Positions 28,223 to 37,553 of a stretch of DNA of 64,000 bases are shown here, one piece after another. Positions within the stretch are counted from its first letter, which is position 1. Each line of letters opens with the position of its first letter. The position numbers and the translations under genes are program-made. Where the stretch lies: assembly GCF_022842145.1 (NCBI RefSeq), contig NZ_JALHQD010000001.1, forward strand, positions 130,127-194,126, in the 5' to 3' direction. The notes under the pieces were generated by a model. It had not been told where the DNA came from. It saw nothing but the letters and a program-made list of their open reading frames with translations, and made no database searches. Source of the DNA: Tabrizicola sp. GTDB lineage: Bacteria > Pseudomonadota > Alphaproteobacteria > Rhodobacterales > Rhodobacteraceae.

Positions 28223-29037
28223 TCGGCGATTCCCATTTCCTTCAGATAGGCGGCGGACGGCAGGACTCCGGCCTTGTCGCGCAGCTCCAGGATCAGCCGG
28301 GGGTTGGCCCCGGTGTGGGCGATGGCTGAAAAAACCGATTGCCACAGGATCGTGCCATGTCCGATCTGCCAGTGCCTGTCGGCAAAACCATCGGCGTCCT
28401 GCAGGTGGATGTGGCCCAACCGCGACCCTGCGGCGCGGACGTAGAAGTCGACCGGCGGTGCCCCGGTCGAGACATGGGAGTAATGCGCGTGGCCAGTGTC
28501 GACCGAAAGCTCAAGGGCCTGCCAGCCAAGTGCTTCGCACAGCATGGCACGGTCGCTGGGTTCGATGTCTTCGATGTTCTCCAGGACAAACGTGACGCCC
28601 ATATCCTCCGCCCGTTTCAGAGCACCACCCAATGTGTCGCGGGCGGCCGAGAGCATTCGGTCGGTGTCGGTTGGGTAAAGGCCGCGATGGTTGTAGCCCC
28701 AGGTGGTGAAGGGCGAATGGATGACCACATGGGTGCCGTTGACCGCGGCGCAGACATCCAGCGCCTGATCCATCCGGCGGGCGACGATGCGGCGGACCTC
28801 GGGGTCGTAGGACGCGATGGTAAAGCCCCAGAACGGGCCGTGGATGCCACGGCGGCCCTGGTGGCCGTCCAGAAGCTGGTTGACCTCGGCAGCCAAGCCC
28901 GACCAGTCGCCTTCCAGAACCTCGGCATCGACGAAGTGCTGGAGTTCAAGATCACGCGGCGCTTCGCGCAGCCAGTCGACATGGGCGGCAAGGCTGGAAC
29001 GGCAAAGCGCCGCGCCAAGGATCGGACGGGAGGTCAT
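28219..29037 (-). CDS. Sugar phosphate isomerase/epimerase family protein
   Basis: This 272-residue TIM-barrel protein of the AP-endonuclease-2-like family shows metal and substrate segments VVIHSPFTTWG, VLENIED, SVDTGHAHY and LGHIHLQDADG. Such proteins isomerise or epimerise sugars or sugar phosphates, or cleave inositol-type compounds. It is the first gene of the unit that continues into the phosphodiesterase and probably the ugp genes, so its substrate may be released from a glycerophosphodiester head group; that is inference. Confidence 0.82.
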   Translation of the reverse strand: MTSRPILGAALCRSSLAAHVDWLREAPRDLELQHFVDAEVLEGDWSGLAAEVNQLLDGHQGRRGIHGPFWGFTIASYDPEVRRIVARRMDQALDVCAAVNGTHVVIHSPFTTWGYNHRGLYPTDTDRMLSAARDTLGGALKRAEDMGVTFVLENIEDIEPSDRAMLCEALGWQALELSVDTGHAHYSHVSTGAPPVDFYVRAAGSRLGHIHLQDADGFADRHWQIGHGTILWQSVFSAIAHTGANPRLILELRDKAGVLPSAAYLKEMGIAE

Positions 29038-29167
29038 CGGGGTGCATCCTGCGTTGTTGACGCGCGGATGCTGCGCCGGTCTCGCGACAGAACCGTTCGA
29101 CTTCAGTGAAAGATTGACGACGGATCGGTGACGCGCTGTGCCACCATTTTCTGGGAGGGTCTAAGGG

Positions 29168-29485
29168 TCAGGCCGCCGGTACGACCGCGCGCTTTCGCCT
29201 GACCTTTGCGGCGGGCTTATCCTCGGCCGCAGGTTCCGGCTGTACTGCCACTGCTTCTTTCACCACAGCATCCGGGACGGCGGCGGCCTCCTCGATCGGA
29301 CCCGGCTTCGAAGCATGTGCCGCAACCCAGTCCCGCATGAAACGGCGGATTTCGCGCGCGGCGCTGGTGTCCAGCGTGTCGCAGAGCTTTACGAAAGCGT
29401 CCCGCTCGCCCGCATCAATGCGGATCACCAACTGGCTGGTCTTCTTCTTCTTTTTCTTGTCGTCCGACTTCTGCTTACCCATCAT
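29168..29485 (-). CDS. Small lysine-rich putative DNA-binding protein
   Basis: This 105-residue protein begins MMGKQKSDDKKKKKKTSQ, followed by LVIRIDAGERDAFVKLCDTL and REIRRFMRDWV, a pattern that resembles a ribbon-helix-helix domain (short strand, two helices). The C-terminal half is Ala, Pro and Val rich and ends in a basic RRKRA patch. The double ATG at 29485/29482 follows an AGGGA site. The leader just upstream carries A/T-rich palindromes, fitting autoregulation. No named family is recognised. Confidence 0.65.
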   Translation of the reverse strand: MMGKQKSDDKKKKKKTSQLVIRIDAGERDAFVKLCDTLDTSAAREIRRFMRDWVAAHASKPGPIEEAAAVPDAVVKEAVAVQPEPAAEDKPAAKVRRKRAVVPAA

Positions 29486-29493
29486 GGTCCCTG

Positions 29494-29520
29494 AATGCAT
29501 ATGCAATGTATATGCATATT
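29494..29520. promoter_or_regulatory. A/T-rich palindromes in the leader of the lysine-rich gene
   Basis: TGCATATGCA (29496-29505) and TATGCATA (29511-29518) are both perfect palindromes 15 bases apart centre to centre, in a region otherwise very GC-rich. They lie 11-33 bases before the start codon, where a small repressor would block transcription or initiation. Ribbon-helix-helix proteins commonly bind such tandem palindromes. Confidence 0.5.
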
Positions 29521-30169
29521 ATCACCGGCGTAACAGCGCTGCAAGCCTAACGTTTCGGAAATGGAACCGTCCCGAAGGGATGCGGAAGTGCCTGTTTAAG
29601 AAGTTCTGGGTGTTGTTGAGCCTGGCCCCTGTATTGTCGCGACGCCGAGACACGCTGGAGTTAACATGATGCACCGGCACTTTTCCCATGGCTCGACGCG
29701 ACGCTGACGGAGCACGCCGGCACCAATGTCGTCGCCGTTTCATGAGCGATCCGTCCATCCCCCGTGCGCGTTTCCCCTACCATCTGGAACTCGTTGTCAT
29801 ACGGATCAGAGTCTCTGGTTGGATTTCAGCTTGGAGATACTGCCTGGCGCTGGTCCAATTTGCATGGATTACGCGCGTTTCGTCATGGTAGGAGGCTATT
29901 GACCTGCGCATGGACCGTGCCCGAGACGAGCAAGAGCTGGCTCAGGTCCTTTGCTAAGTCCTGACTGAACCGGAAGCAAAAATCCTCGACCTCGCGAGCA
30001 GCGCGGGGACGTTTGCTCACAGGACGATTCCCGCCAAGTCAGTCGGGCACATGAAGGCGCACGTACACTCACTGCGAGGACATGAACGTTCAGACGGTTT
30101 GAATTGGGCGGGCACTTAGGCGGGTATTGCGTGAAAATCCCGATTTTACCCAATAAAATCAGAGATACT
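29521..30169. other. Gene-poor stretch next to tRNA-Ala
   Basis: I see no supportable gene in these 649 bases. Base composition is lower in GC than in the flanks and short ORFs have no family resemblance. Near the tRNA, GGCGGGCA and TTAGGCGGGTA (30108-30126) form a repeated motif, the second of which also occurs just before the recombinase remnant at 19015. The stretch may be a scar of an element once integrated at the tRNA 3' end. Confidence 0.5.
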
Positions 30170-30245
30170 TGGTGGAGCAGAGGGGGATCGAACCCCTGAC
30201 CTTATCATTGCGAACGATACGCTCTCCCAACTGAGCTACTGCCCC
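30170..30245 (-). tRNA. tRNA-Ala, anticodon CGC
   Basis: The minus strand folds as a complete 76-base cloverleaf including a genome-encoded CCA. The acceptor stem is GGGGCAG with CTGCTCC and contains the G3-U70 wobble pair that identifies alanine tRNAs. The D-loop AGTTGGGA, anticodon loop TTCGCAA and T-loop GTTCGATCC are standard. The anticodon CGC reads GCG codons, which are frequent in this GC-rich genome. Confidence 0.95.
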
Positions 30246-30303
30246 GCCGCGACGGTGTTTTCATCGCAAATCCCGGGCAGAGTCAAGCCGGGTCCGCAGC
30301 GGT

Positions 30304-30747
30304 TCAGCGGGCGTGCTGGCGGACGAAGGCCACGATGTCGGCGGTCGGGCGGGCGCCGGCAAGGCGGGCGATCTCGCGGCCGTCGCGATAGAGGATGAGC
30401 GCCGGGATGCCGCGGATGCCGATGCGCGCAGAGATCTGGGGATGGTCCTCGGTGTTCAGCTTCATCAGCCGCGCCTCGGTCGCCACCGCCTTGGCGGCCT
30501 TGGCAAATTCGGGCGCCATCATCCGGCAGGGGCCGCACCAGGGTGCCCAGTAATCCACCAGGACCGGCAGGCCATCGCCCCGCGTCACCTTGTCGTGGGT
30601 GGTGGCGTCCAGTTCCGCCACACTGCCATCCAGCAGCACGTCACCGCAGGACCCGCATTTCGGCGCGTCGCCCAAGCGAGCGGTCGGTACGCGGTTTGCC
30701 TGACCGCAGGTGGCACAGGTCAGCTTGACGGCATCGGCGACGGGCAT
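30304..30747 (-). CDS. trxC: Thioredoxin 2 with N-terminal zinc finger
   Basis: This 147-residue cytosolic reductase has the TrxC layout: two CxxC pairs that bind zinc (Cys11/Cys14 and Cys31/Cys34), then a thioredoxin fold with the active site WCGPC at Cys71/Cys74 and a cis-proline in [10 protein letters not shown]. In E. coli the gene responds to oxidative stress; no such operator is evident here. It lies 58 bases downstream of the tRNA-Ala 5' end on the same strand. Confidence 0.95.
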   Translation of the reverse strand: MPVADAVKLTCATCGQANRVPTARLGDAPKCGSCGDVLLDGSVAELDATTHDKVTRGDGLPVLVDYWAPWCGPCRMMAPEFAKAAKAVATEARLMKLNTEDHPQISARIGIRGIPALILYRDGREIARLAGARPTADIVAFVRQHAR

Positions 30748-30811
30748 GGAGACACCTCACATCTAGCAAAGCCTGAAGATGTGGTGCGCGCGGCTGCAGC
30801 GCAAGGCGGGA

Positions 30812-31129
30812 TCAGAGAAAATCCTCTTCCTCGCCCGTCACGTCGATGCCCAAAGCCTCAAGCCCGCCTTCCAGGTTCTCGGCCAGATGCGGCATTCCCA
30901 TCAGGTAGTCGGCGGTTGGCGTGGTGGCCTCGGCCGTCGCGGTTGCCAGCGCCTCGTCGAAATCCTCGGGTTCGAAAGCCCCGCGTCCGACCCAGGCCAC
31001 GGCGGTGAGCTGAGCCTTCTCGTCGTCGTTCAGGCCGTCGATGAACGCGTGCAGTTCGGCATCGCCTGCCCCGGCCTCGCGGGCCAGGTAGATCACATGC
31101 ACCACCTTCTGCGGGTTTATCTCTAGCAT
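30812..31129 (-). CDS. DUF3775 domain protein
   Basis: This 105-residue acidic protein begins MLEINPQKVVHVIYLAREA and includes the conserved DDEKAQLTAVAWVGRG and YLMGMPHLAENLEGGLEALG segments of DUF3775. Family members are small cytosolic proteins of unknown function found across Alphaproteobacteria. The start at 31129 is chosen because homologues begin here. Confidence 0.82.
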   Translation of the reverse strand: MLEINPQKVVHVIYLAREAGAGDAELHAFIDGLNDDEKAQLTAVAWVGRGAFEPEDFDEALATATAEATTPTADYLMGMPHLAENLEGGLEALGIDVTGEEEDFL

Positions 31130-31183
31130 GGCAGCCCTCCCCTTTTGCGCATGGTCGCGCATGGCGGGGCTTCGCGCAAGCGG

Positions 31184-31507
31184 TCAGCCAAGCAGCCAGA
31201 CCGTCCCGCCATGCGCCACGGCCCCGGCCAGCGTGGCCAGCACGACAGAACGGCGGGCGGCCCAGGTGACGAGGACCGCCGCGGTGCCGGTCAGGATCGG
31301 GGCAAGGCGGGCAAGGTCCGGGGTCAGCGCGGGCAGGATCGAGGCGACAAAGAGGGTGGCGATGGCGGCAGGTCCGGTGGCCGACAGAAACCTGCCCAGC
31401 CAGCCGCCCGCTGCCATGCGGTCCATGTGCAGCAGGATCGGCAGGGACCGGAAGGCCCAGTTGGCGGCTCCGGCCATCAGGGCGACGGTCAGGAGTTCCC
31501 AGTTCAT
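31184..31507 (-). CDS. azlD: AzlD-family branched-chain amino acid exporter small subunit
   Basis: This 107-residue membrane protein has about four hydrophobic segments and the family-typical NWAFRSLPILL segment. AzlD works with AzlC to export branched-chain amino acids or analogues across the inner membrane. Its ATG overlaps the azlC stop by four bases (ATGA). Confidence 0.87.
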   Translation of the reverse strand: MNWELLTVALMAGAANWAFRSLPILLHMDRMAAGGWLGRFLSATGPAAIATLFVASILPALTPDLARLAPILTGTAAVLVTWAARRSVVLATLAGAVAHGGTVWLLG

Positions 31508-32190
31508 CGCCGCGCCAGCCCTGTGACAGCGCCTGACACCATTCCCAGCAGAATGCCGCTTGTCGCGCCAAGCATCAGCGTTGCCGCCACGGTCACCAGG
31601 CCTGCAACCGCGATCACCGGAACCTGCGGGCGGCTGATGATCGACAGCAGAAGCGCCAGGAACAGCGCCGGCAGCATGAAGCCAAGGCCTGCGTTCAGCG
31701 CGGGCCAGCCCTCCAGTGCACCGCCCCCCGCATAGGCCCCCACGACCGTACCCGTAACCCAGCTGGCATAGGCCCCAAGCCCAAGGCCAAACATGTACGG
31801 CTCGGAAAACCTGTGTCCCCGTGCCAGCGCGCCCAGGGCTTGGCCGAACACCTCGTCCGTCAGGCCCCAGGCCCATGCCCAGGCGTGGCGGCGGCCAGCG
31901 CCCGAACCTGCCTCGCGCATCAGGGCGGGGCCGTAGAGCATGTGCCGCAGGTTCATCGCGATCAGCGTGAAGCCGGCCACCAGCACGGGCGCGCCCGAGG
32001 AGAGCAATGCCAGCGCCAGGAACTGCGAAGCGCCGGCATAGACGACCAGCGACAGCGCGAAGGCCTCCAGCCCGGTGGACCCGGCGCGGGTGGCGGCGAC
32101 CCCGAAGGAAAAGGAGATGGGGAAATAGCCCAGGACGATCGGCAGGCTGGCGATCAGGCCGTCAAGGAAAGGCGGGCGCGTGCGGGTCAT
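31504..32190 (-). CDS. azlC: AzlC-family branched-chain amino acid exporter large subunit
   Basis: This 228-residue membrane protein has the AzlC signature: FLDGLIASLPIVLGYFPISF at the N-terminus and NLRHMLYGPAL and TDEVFG segments within a polytopic protein. It forms a two-gene operon with azlD. The exact exported substrate is not determined by sequence. Confidence 0.9.
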   Translation of the reverse strand: MTRTRPPFLDGLIASLPIVLGYFPISFSFGVAATRAGSTGLEAFALSLVVYAGASQFLALALLSSGAPVLVAGFTLIAMNLRHMLYGPALMREAGSGAGRRHAWAWAWGLTDEVFGQALGALARGHRFSEPYMFGLGLGAYASWVTGTVVGAYAGGGALEGWPALNAGLGFMLPALFLALLLSIISRPQVPVIAVAGLVTVAATLMLGATSGILLGMVSGAVTGLARR

Positions 32191-32315
32191 CGGGCGAAAC
32201 GGCTATCGTGGCGGCCGGTCGCGGTCAATGCCGCCCGTCCGCTGCGGAAACCCTGACTTGCGCCTCGCCGCCCGTCTCTGCATTCTTGCCCCAGAAACCT
32301 CCTCAGGATCCGCCC

Positions 32316-32966
32316 ATGCGCTGCCTTGCCCTTGCGTCCGCCCTTACCTTGGCCCCCCTCGTCCCAGCCTCTGCCCAGGACATGCCAGGCTCTGCGTTCG
32401 AGGCGGGCAACTGGGTCGGCGGCGCGATCCCGGATGACCGCGGGGCGTTCTCGCACTGCTACACCTCGGTCGGATACGTGAACGGCCAGACGCTCTGGGT
32501 CGGGCTTTACCCCAACGACACGGTGTCCATCCTGTTGTCGCAGCCCGAGGTGCGCTTCGAGCCAGGCCAGAAGTTCGAGCTTTGGGTGATGATGGAAACC
32601 GGCCTGCCCGCCATCGGCGACGGCGAGGCCTGGGACGAAAGCTTTGCCGGCATCACCTATGACGGCATCCAGCCGACCGTCGACTTCCTTCTCAGCGGTC
32701 GCTACCTGCGGATGCTGGGCATGGGCATCGACGACGGCTTCGACATCGACGGAATTGCCCCGGCGCTGGAACTTGCGCAGGACTGTCTGGCCCGGCAATC
32801 CGGGGCGGGTGGCAAGGTCCTCGGCTCCGCCCCCGGAGGCGTGAAGGGCCCACCCAAGGTGCCGGACCTGTCAAAGCCCAAGACCAGCGGCGTCGGGTCG
32901 GGCGGCGGACTTGGCACCCGGCCGGGCGGCGCGCTCGGGACGCCCGCGCCAAAGCCCCAGCCCTGA
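32316..32966 (+). CDS. Secreted hypothetical protein
   Basis: This 216-residue protein starts with a clear Sec signal peptide (MRCLALASALTLAPLVPASA, cleavage before QDMPG). The mature part has a compact domain of about 140 residues (WVGGAIPDDRGAFSHCYTSV, then LWVGLYPNDTVSILL) and a low-complexity tail rich in Gly, Pro and Lys. Two cysteines could form a disulfide. I do not recognise the family; similar exported proteins occur in Rhodobacteraceae. An AGGA site precedes the ATG; ORF extension upstream to 32007 is antisense to azlC. Confidence 0.7.
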   Translation: MRCLALASALTLAPLVPASAQDMPGSAFEAGNWVGGAIPDDRGAFSHCYTSVGYVNGQTLWVGLYPNDTVSILLSQPEVRFEPGQKFELWVMMETGLPAIGDGEAWDESFAGITYDGIQPTVDFLLSGRYLRMLGMGIDDGFDIDGIAPALELAQDCLARQSGAGGKVLGSAPGGVKGPPKVPDLSKPKTSGVGSGGGLGTRPGGALGTPAPKPQP

Positions 32967-32972
32967 CGCAAC

Positions 32973-33044
32973 GGCCCCCAGGTTTCCCCGGGGGCCAAAT
33001 TTCTTAAGCAAGAAATTTGTCAAAATCCTTGCTCAAGGATTTTG
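32973..33044. terminator. Three consecutive hairpins between convergent genes
   Basis: After the secreted-protein gene come a GC-rich stem (GGCCCCC at 32973-32979 with GGGGGCC at 32990-32996), an A/T-rich stem (AAATTTCTT at 32997-33005 with AAGAAATTT at 33010-33018) and a 10-bp stem (CAAAATCCTT at 33021-33030 with AAGGATTTTG at 33035-33044). They are almost contiguous and end six bases before the gcvP stop. The module matches the architecture at 7644-7724 and is placed to end both transcripts. Confidence 0.65.
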
Positions 33045-33049
33045 GGTCC

Positions 33050-35887
33050 TCACTCCGCCGCTTCGGCATAGCTTTCCACCGGCGGGCAAGTGCAGATCAG
33101 GTTGCGGTCGCCAAAGACGTTGTCGACCCGCCCCACCGGTGGCCAGTACTTGTCGACGCGGAACGACCCCGGCGGGAAGCAGCCCGTCTCGCGGCTGTAC
33201 TTCCGGTCCCAGTCGCCGACCAGCGCCGCCACCGTATGCGGGGCAAAGCGCAGCGGGCTTTCCTCGGCGGTGATCTCGCCCTTCTCCACCGCGCGGATCT
33301 CCTCGCGGATCGACAAAAGCGCCGTGATGAAACGGTCGATCTCGGCCTTGGTTTCGGACTCGGTCGGCTCCACCATCAGCGTGCCGGCCACCGGCCAGGA
33401 CATCGTCGGCGCGTGGAAACCGTTGTCGATCAGACGCTTGGCGATGTCGTCCACCGTCACGCCCACCTCGGCAAAGGGGCGGGTGTCCAGGATGCACTCA
33501 TGCGCGACCCGGCCCTTGTTGCCCATGAAGAGGATCGGATAGCTGCCCGCCAGCCGCGCCGCGATGTAATTGGCGTTCAGGATCGCCACCCGCGTTGCCT
33601 GCGTCAGCCCCGGCCCCCCCATCATCAGGCAGTAGGCCCAGCTGATCAGGAGGATGCTTGCCGACCCATAGGGCGCCGCCGAAACCGCGCCGTCGCCCCC
33701 GGTTTCAGGATGCCCCGGCAGATGCGGAGCAAGGTGAGCCTTCACACCAATCGGCCCCATCCCCGGCCCCCCGCCGCCATGCGGGATGGCAAAGGTCTTG
33801 TGCAGGTTCAGGTGGCTGACGTCGCCCCCGATCTCGCCCGGCTTCACCAGCCCGACCAGCGCGTTCATGTTCGCGCCGTCGATGTAGACCTGCCCGCCGT
33901 GGTCATGGGTGATCTGGCAGATCGCCTTCACGGTTTCCTCGAACACCCCATGCGTGGACGGATAGGTGATCATGCAGGCCGCCAGCTTGGTCCCCGCCGC
34001 CACGGCCTTGGCGCGGAAGTCCTCGACATCCACGTCCCCGTTGGGCGAAGCCTTGACCACCACCACCTCCATCCCCGCCATCTGTGCCGAGGCCGGGTTG
34101 GTACCATGCGCGCTGGTCGGGATCAGGCAGACCGTCCGCTGGGTATCGCCCCGGGCGCGGTGATAGGCGAGGATGGTCAGTAGCCCCGCATATTCCCCTT
34201 GCGCGCCCGAGTTCGGCTGCATCGACATCGCGTCATAGCCGGTGATCTCGCACAGCTTGGCGGAAAGGTCGCTGATCGCCTCATGATACCCTGCCGCCTG
34301 ATCGCGCGGCACGAAGGGGTGAAGGCTCCCAAATTCCGGCCAGGTGATCGGCATCATCTCCGCCGCCGCGTTCAGCTTCATCGTGCAGGACCCCAAGGGG
34401 ATCATCGCCCGGTCCAGCGCCAGGTCGCGGTCCGACAAGCGGCGCATGTAGCGCATCATCTCCGACTCGGCTCGGTTCATGTGGAAGACCGGGTGGGTCA
34501 GGTAGTCGGTCGTGCGCAGCATCTCTTCCGGGAAGCCCAGCGTGGCGCGATGCGGCGGCACCCCGTCGATGCCGAAGGCGCGCAGGACCTTGATCAGCAC
34601 GCGCTCATCCGTCGTCTCATCCAGGCTGATCCCGACGCGATCATTGCCGATCTTGCGGAAGTTCAGCCCCTCATTGCGGGCGGCGGCAAGGATGCCAGCC
34701 TGACCCACACCAACCTCGACCGTGATCGTGTCGAAAAAGGCTTTCGGAGCCACCTTCGCCCCCGCCGCCTTCAGCGCCCGCGCCAGCCGCTGAGTCAGGA
34801 AATGCACCCGCTCCGCAATCGCGCGCAGGCCCTTCGGCCCGTGGAAGACGGCATACATGCTGGCCATCACCGCCAGCAAAGCCTGGGCCGTGCAGACGTT
34901 CGACGTCGCCTTCTCGCGCCGGATATGCTGCTCGCGGGTTTGCAGCGACAGCCGGTAGGCCTTGCCGCCCTGAGCGTCGATCGACACCCCCACGATCCGC
35001 CCCGGCATCTGCCGCTTGTGGGCATCCTTCACCGCCATGAAGGCGGCATGCGGCCCGCCATACCCCATCGGCACGCCAAACCGCTGGGCGCTGCCGATGG
35101 CGATATCCGCCCCCATCGCGCCCGGTTCCTTCAGAACGCACAGCGCCAGCAGGTCCGTCGCCATGATCGCGATGGCCCCCGCCGCATGCAGCGTGGCGAT
35201 GCGGACGGTGAAGTCCACCACATGCCCGTAGCTGGAGGGATACTGGAAGATCGCGCCGAACACCTTGGTCGGGTCCAGGTTGCGCACATCATCCTCGATG
35301 ATCTCGATCCCCAAGGGCAGCGCCCGGGTGCGGATCACGGCAATGGTCTGGGGATGGCAGAAGCGGTCGACGAAGAACGCCTTGGCCTTGGACTTCGCCA
35401 CCCGTTCGGCCATCGTCATCGCCTCGGCCGCCGCCGTCGCCTCGTCCAGAAGACTTGCGTTCGCCACGTCCAGACCCGTCAGGTCGCAGACCATCGTCTG
35501 GAAATTGAGCAGCGCCTCCAGCCGGCCCTGCGCGATCTCGGGCTGATACGGAGTATAGGCCGTGTACCAGGCCGGGTTCTCCAGGATGTTCCGCTGGATC
35601 GCCGGAGGCGTGACGGTCCCGTAATAGCCCTGCCCGATCAGCTGGGTCATCACCCGGTTCTTCGCGCCGACCTCCTTCATCTTGGCCAGCAACTCATGCT
35701 CGGCCAAAGGCGCCCAAGGCAGCGGCTGCGTCTGCCGGATCGACGGCGGCACCGTCTGCTCGATCAACTCGTCCAGGGTCCGCACGCCGACCGCGGCCAG
35801 CATCTCCTCCATCTCCAAGGGAGAGGGGCCGATGTGGCGGCGGTTGGCGAAGTCGTAGGGATTGTAGTCGGTCGGGGTAAAGCTCAT
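33050..35887 (-). CDS. gcvP: Glycine dehydrogenase (decarboxylating), P-protein
   Basis: This 945-residue PLP enzyme is the P-protein of the glycine cleavage system; it decarboxylates glycine and passes the aminomethyl group to GcvH. The C-terminal half carries the PLP lysine in [19 protein letters not shown], and the N-terminal half includes [20 protein letters not shown]. It is the fused, full-length type. The start at 35887 gives [20 protein letters not shown]. It is the last gene of gcvTHP; a repeat element fills the gap to gcvH. Confidence 0.97.
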   Translation of the reverse strand: MSFTPTDYNPYDFANRRHIGPSPLEMEEMLAAVGVRTLDELIEQTVPPSIRQTQPLPWAPLAEHELLAKMKEVGAKNRVMTQLIGQGYYGTVTPPAIQRNILENPAWYTAYTPYQPEIAQGRLEALLNFQTMVCDLTGLDVANASLLDEATAAAEAMTMAERVAKSKAKAFFVDRFCHPQTIAVIRTRALPLGIEIIEDDVRNLDPTKVFGAIFQYPSSYGHVVDFTVRIATLHAAGAIAIMATDLLALCVLKEPGAMGADIAIGSAQRFGVPMGYGGPHAAFMAVKDAHKRQMPGRIVGVSIDAQGGKAYRLSLQTREQHIRREKATSNVCTAQALLAVMASMYAVFHGPKGLRAIAERVHFLTQRLARALKAAGAKVAPKAFFDTITVEVGVGQAGILAAARNEGLNFRKIGNDRVGISLDETTDERVLIKVLRAFGIDGVPPHRATLGFPEEMLRTTDYLTHPVFHMNRAESEMMRYMRRLSDRDLALDRAMIPLGSCTMKLNAAAEMMPITWPEFGSLHPFVPRDQAAGYHEAISDLSAKLCEITGYDAMSMQPNSGAQGEYAGLLTILAYHRARGDTQRTVCLIPTSAHGTNPASAQMAGMEVVVVKASPNGDVDVEDFRAKAVAAGTKLAACMITYPSTHGVFEETVKAICQITHDHGGQVYIDGANMNALVGLVKPGEIGGDVSHLNLHKTFAIPHGGGGPGMGPIGVKAHLAPHLPGHPETGGDGAVSAAPYGSASILLISWAYCLMMGGPGLTQATRVAILNANYIAARLAGSYPILFMGNKGRVAHECILDTRPFAEVGVTVDDIAKRLIDNGFHAPTMSWPVAGTLMVEPTESETKAEIDRFITALLSIREEIRAVEKGEITAEESPLRFAPHTVAALVGDWDRKYSRETGCFPPGSFRVDKYWPPVGRVDNVFGDRNLICTCPPVESYAEAAE

Positions 35888-35919
35888 GTCCTGCTCGGGG
35901 CCGCTATGGACCCGCTCCC

Positions 35920-35970
35920 TTTCATCTTTGCCCAAATATCCCCGGGGGGTCCGGGGGGCTGGCCCCCCGG
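35920..35970 (-). repeat. Dispersed intergenic element, copy B, with hairpin
   Basis: Read on the minus strand, a CCGGGGGGC/GCCCCCCGG hairpin (35951-35970) is followed by a C-rich run and GGATATTTGGGCAAAGATG. It fills most of the gap between gcvH and gcvP and probably tunes expression of gcvP. Other copies lie at 16491, 42611 and 58773. Confidence 0.72.
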
Positions 35971-35990
35971 CTTCAACCTCGGGATCGCGA

Positions 35991-36350
35991 TCAGCCGATC
36001 AGGTCCTGATACTCGTCCTCGTCCATAAGCTGGTCGAGCACGCTCAGGTCATCGAGCTTCATCTTGAAGAACCAACCGGCCCCTGTCGGGTCCTCGTTCA
36101 CCAGCGCCGGTGTGTCGACCAGCTTGGTGTTGACCGCGACGATTTCGCCATCGACCGGGGCCAGGATGTCAGATGCGGCCTTGACGCTTTCGATCACGCA
36201 GACCTCGTCGCCCTCGGCGACCACCGTGTCCGTCTCGGGCAGTTCCACGAAAACCACGTCGCCCAATTGGGTCGCGGCGTGTTCGGTGATCCCGACGACC
36301 ACGAGGTCACCCTCGACCCGCAGCCATTCGTGTTCCTTGGTGTATTTCAT
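35991..36350 (-). CDS. gcvH: Glycine cleavage system H-protein
   Basis: This 119-residue lipoyl carrier shuttles the aminomethyl group between GcvP and GcvT. The lipoylated lysine lies in [18 protein letters not shown], and the N-terminal [13 protein letters not shown] is typical. It follows gcvT by 10 bases. Acidic ending DLIG is usual for the family. Confidence 0.97.
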   Translation of the reverse strand: MKYTKEHEWLRVEGDLVVVGITEHAATQLGDVVFVELPETDTVVAEGDEVCVIESVKAASDILAPVDGEIVAVNTKLVDTPALVNEDPTGAGWFFKMKLDDLSVLDQLMDEDEYQDLIG

Positions 36351-36360
36351 CGCAATGTCC

Positions 36361-37482
36361 TCAGCGCTTGTAGGTTGTCGGGTGGAAGGGAAGTTCGGTC
36401 ACGGTCACGGGCAGGCGCTTGCCGCGCACTTCGCCCATCAGAGTCGTGCCCAGATTAGCATGGGCGCGGGCCACATAGCCCATGGCAATCGGGGCATTCA
36501 CCGAAGGCCCGAAGCCGCCCGAGGTGACGCGCCCGACCGGAGTGCCATCTTCCGCGAACAGCTCCACGCCTTCGCGCATCGGGGCGCGGCCCTCGGGGCG
36601 CAGACCCACACGAAGCCGCTCCGGCCCCTCGGCCAACTCCTTAAGGATACGCGCAGCCCCGGGGAAACCCCCCTCGCGGGGACCACCGGCGCGGCGCGCC
36701 TTCTGGATCGCCCAGGTCAGGTTCGCCTCGACCGGGCTGGTCATCGTGTCGATGTCATGGCCGTAAAGGCAAAGCCCCGCCTCAAGCCGCAAGGAATCCC
36801 GCGCGCCAAGCCCGATGGGGGCGACACCCGGCTGCGCCAGAAGCTTGCGCGCAAAGGCCTCGGCCTGCGCGTCCGGGACCGAGATCTCGAACCCGTCCTC
36901 GCCGGTATAGCCCGACCGCGAGACCCAGATGTCGCCGATCACCCGGTGATCCATGAACCGCATGGCCGCGACCCCTGGCACCACTGTTTCCAGCGCCGCT
37001 TCCGCCCCGGGCCCCTGCAGCGCCAGAAGCGCGCGGTCGGTCACGGGCTGGACCGACACGCCCGGCATCATCCTGGTCATGTGGGCGATGTCCTCGGCCT
37101 TGCAGGCCGCATTGACCACCACATAAAGGTGGTCGCCCCGGTTGGTGAACATCAGGTCGTCCAGGATGCCACCCTGGTCGTTGGTGAACAGGCCATAGCG
37201 CTGCCGCCCCTCGGCCAGACCCAGCACATCGACCGGCATCAGCGCTTCGAAGGCCAGCTTCAGGTCGTCCATCTGACCCTTGGGCCGCAGGATCACCTGA
37301 CCCATGTGGCTGACGTCGAACAGCCCCGCCTCCGACCGCGTGTGCAGGTGTTCCTTCATCACTCCATCGGGATATTGCACCGGCATCCGGTAGCCCGCGA
37401 AGGGCACCATCTTGCCGCCCAGCCCCTCGTGCAGCGCATCCAGCCCCAGAAGCCGCAGCTCCGGCTCTTCAAGGTCGGCCAT
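36361..37482 (-). CDS. gcvT: Aminomethyltransferase, T-protein
   Basis: This 373-residue protein releases ammonia and transfers the methylene group to tetrahydrofolate. Typical segments are MVPFAGYRMPVQYPDGV, FDVSHMGQ, SRSGYTGEDGFEI and RDSLRLEAGLCLYGHD. A strong GGAGGG site precedes the ATG at 37482; the longer ORF up to 37575 runs into the riboswitch and is not translated. It is the first gene of gcvTHP. Confidence 0.96.
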   Translation of the reverse strand: MADLEEPELRLLGLDALHEGLGGKMVPFAGYRMPVQYPDGVMKEHLHTRSEAGLFDVSHMGQVILRPKGQMDDLKLAFEALMPVDVLGLAEGRQRYGLFTNDQGGILDDLMFTNRGDHLYVVVNAACKAEDIAHMTRMMPGVSVQPVTDRALLALQGPGAEAALETVVPGVAAMRFMDHRVIGDIWVSRSGYTGEDGFEISVPDAQAEAFARKLLAQPGVAPIGLGARDSLRLEAGLCLYGHDIDTMTSPVEANLTWAIQKARRAGGPREGGFPGAARILKELAEGPERLRVGLRPEGRAPMREGVELFAEDGTPVGRVTSGGFGPSVNAPIAMGYVARAHANLGTTLMGEVRGKRLPVTVTELPFHPTTYKR

Positions 37483-37553
37483 CGCCGTCCCTCCCGTCGT
37501 CTTGCCGGAAAACACACCGGCACCGTCAGGCGGGCAAATCCCCACCCTGCGAT

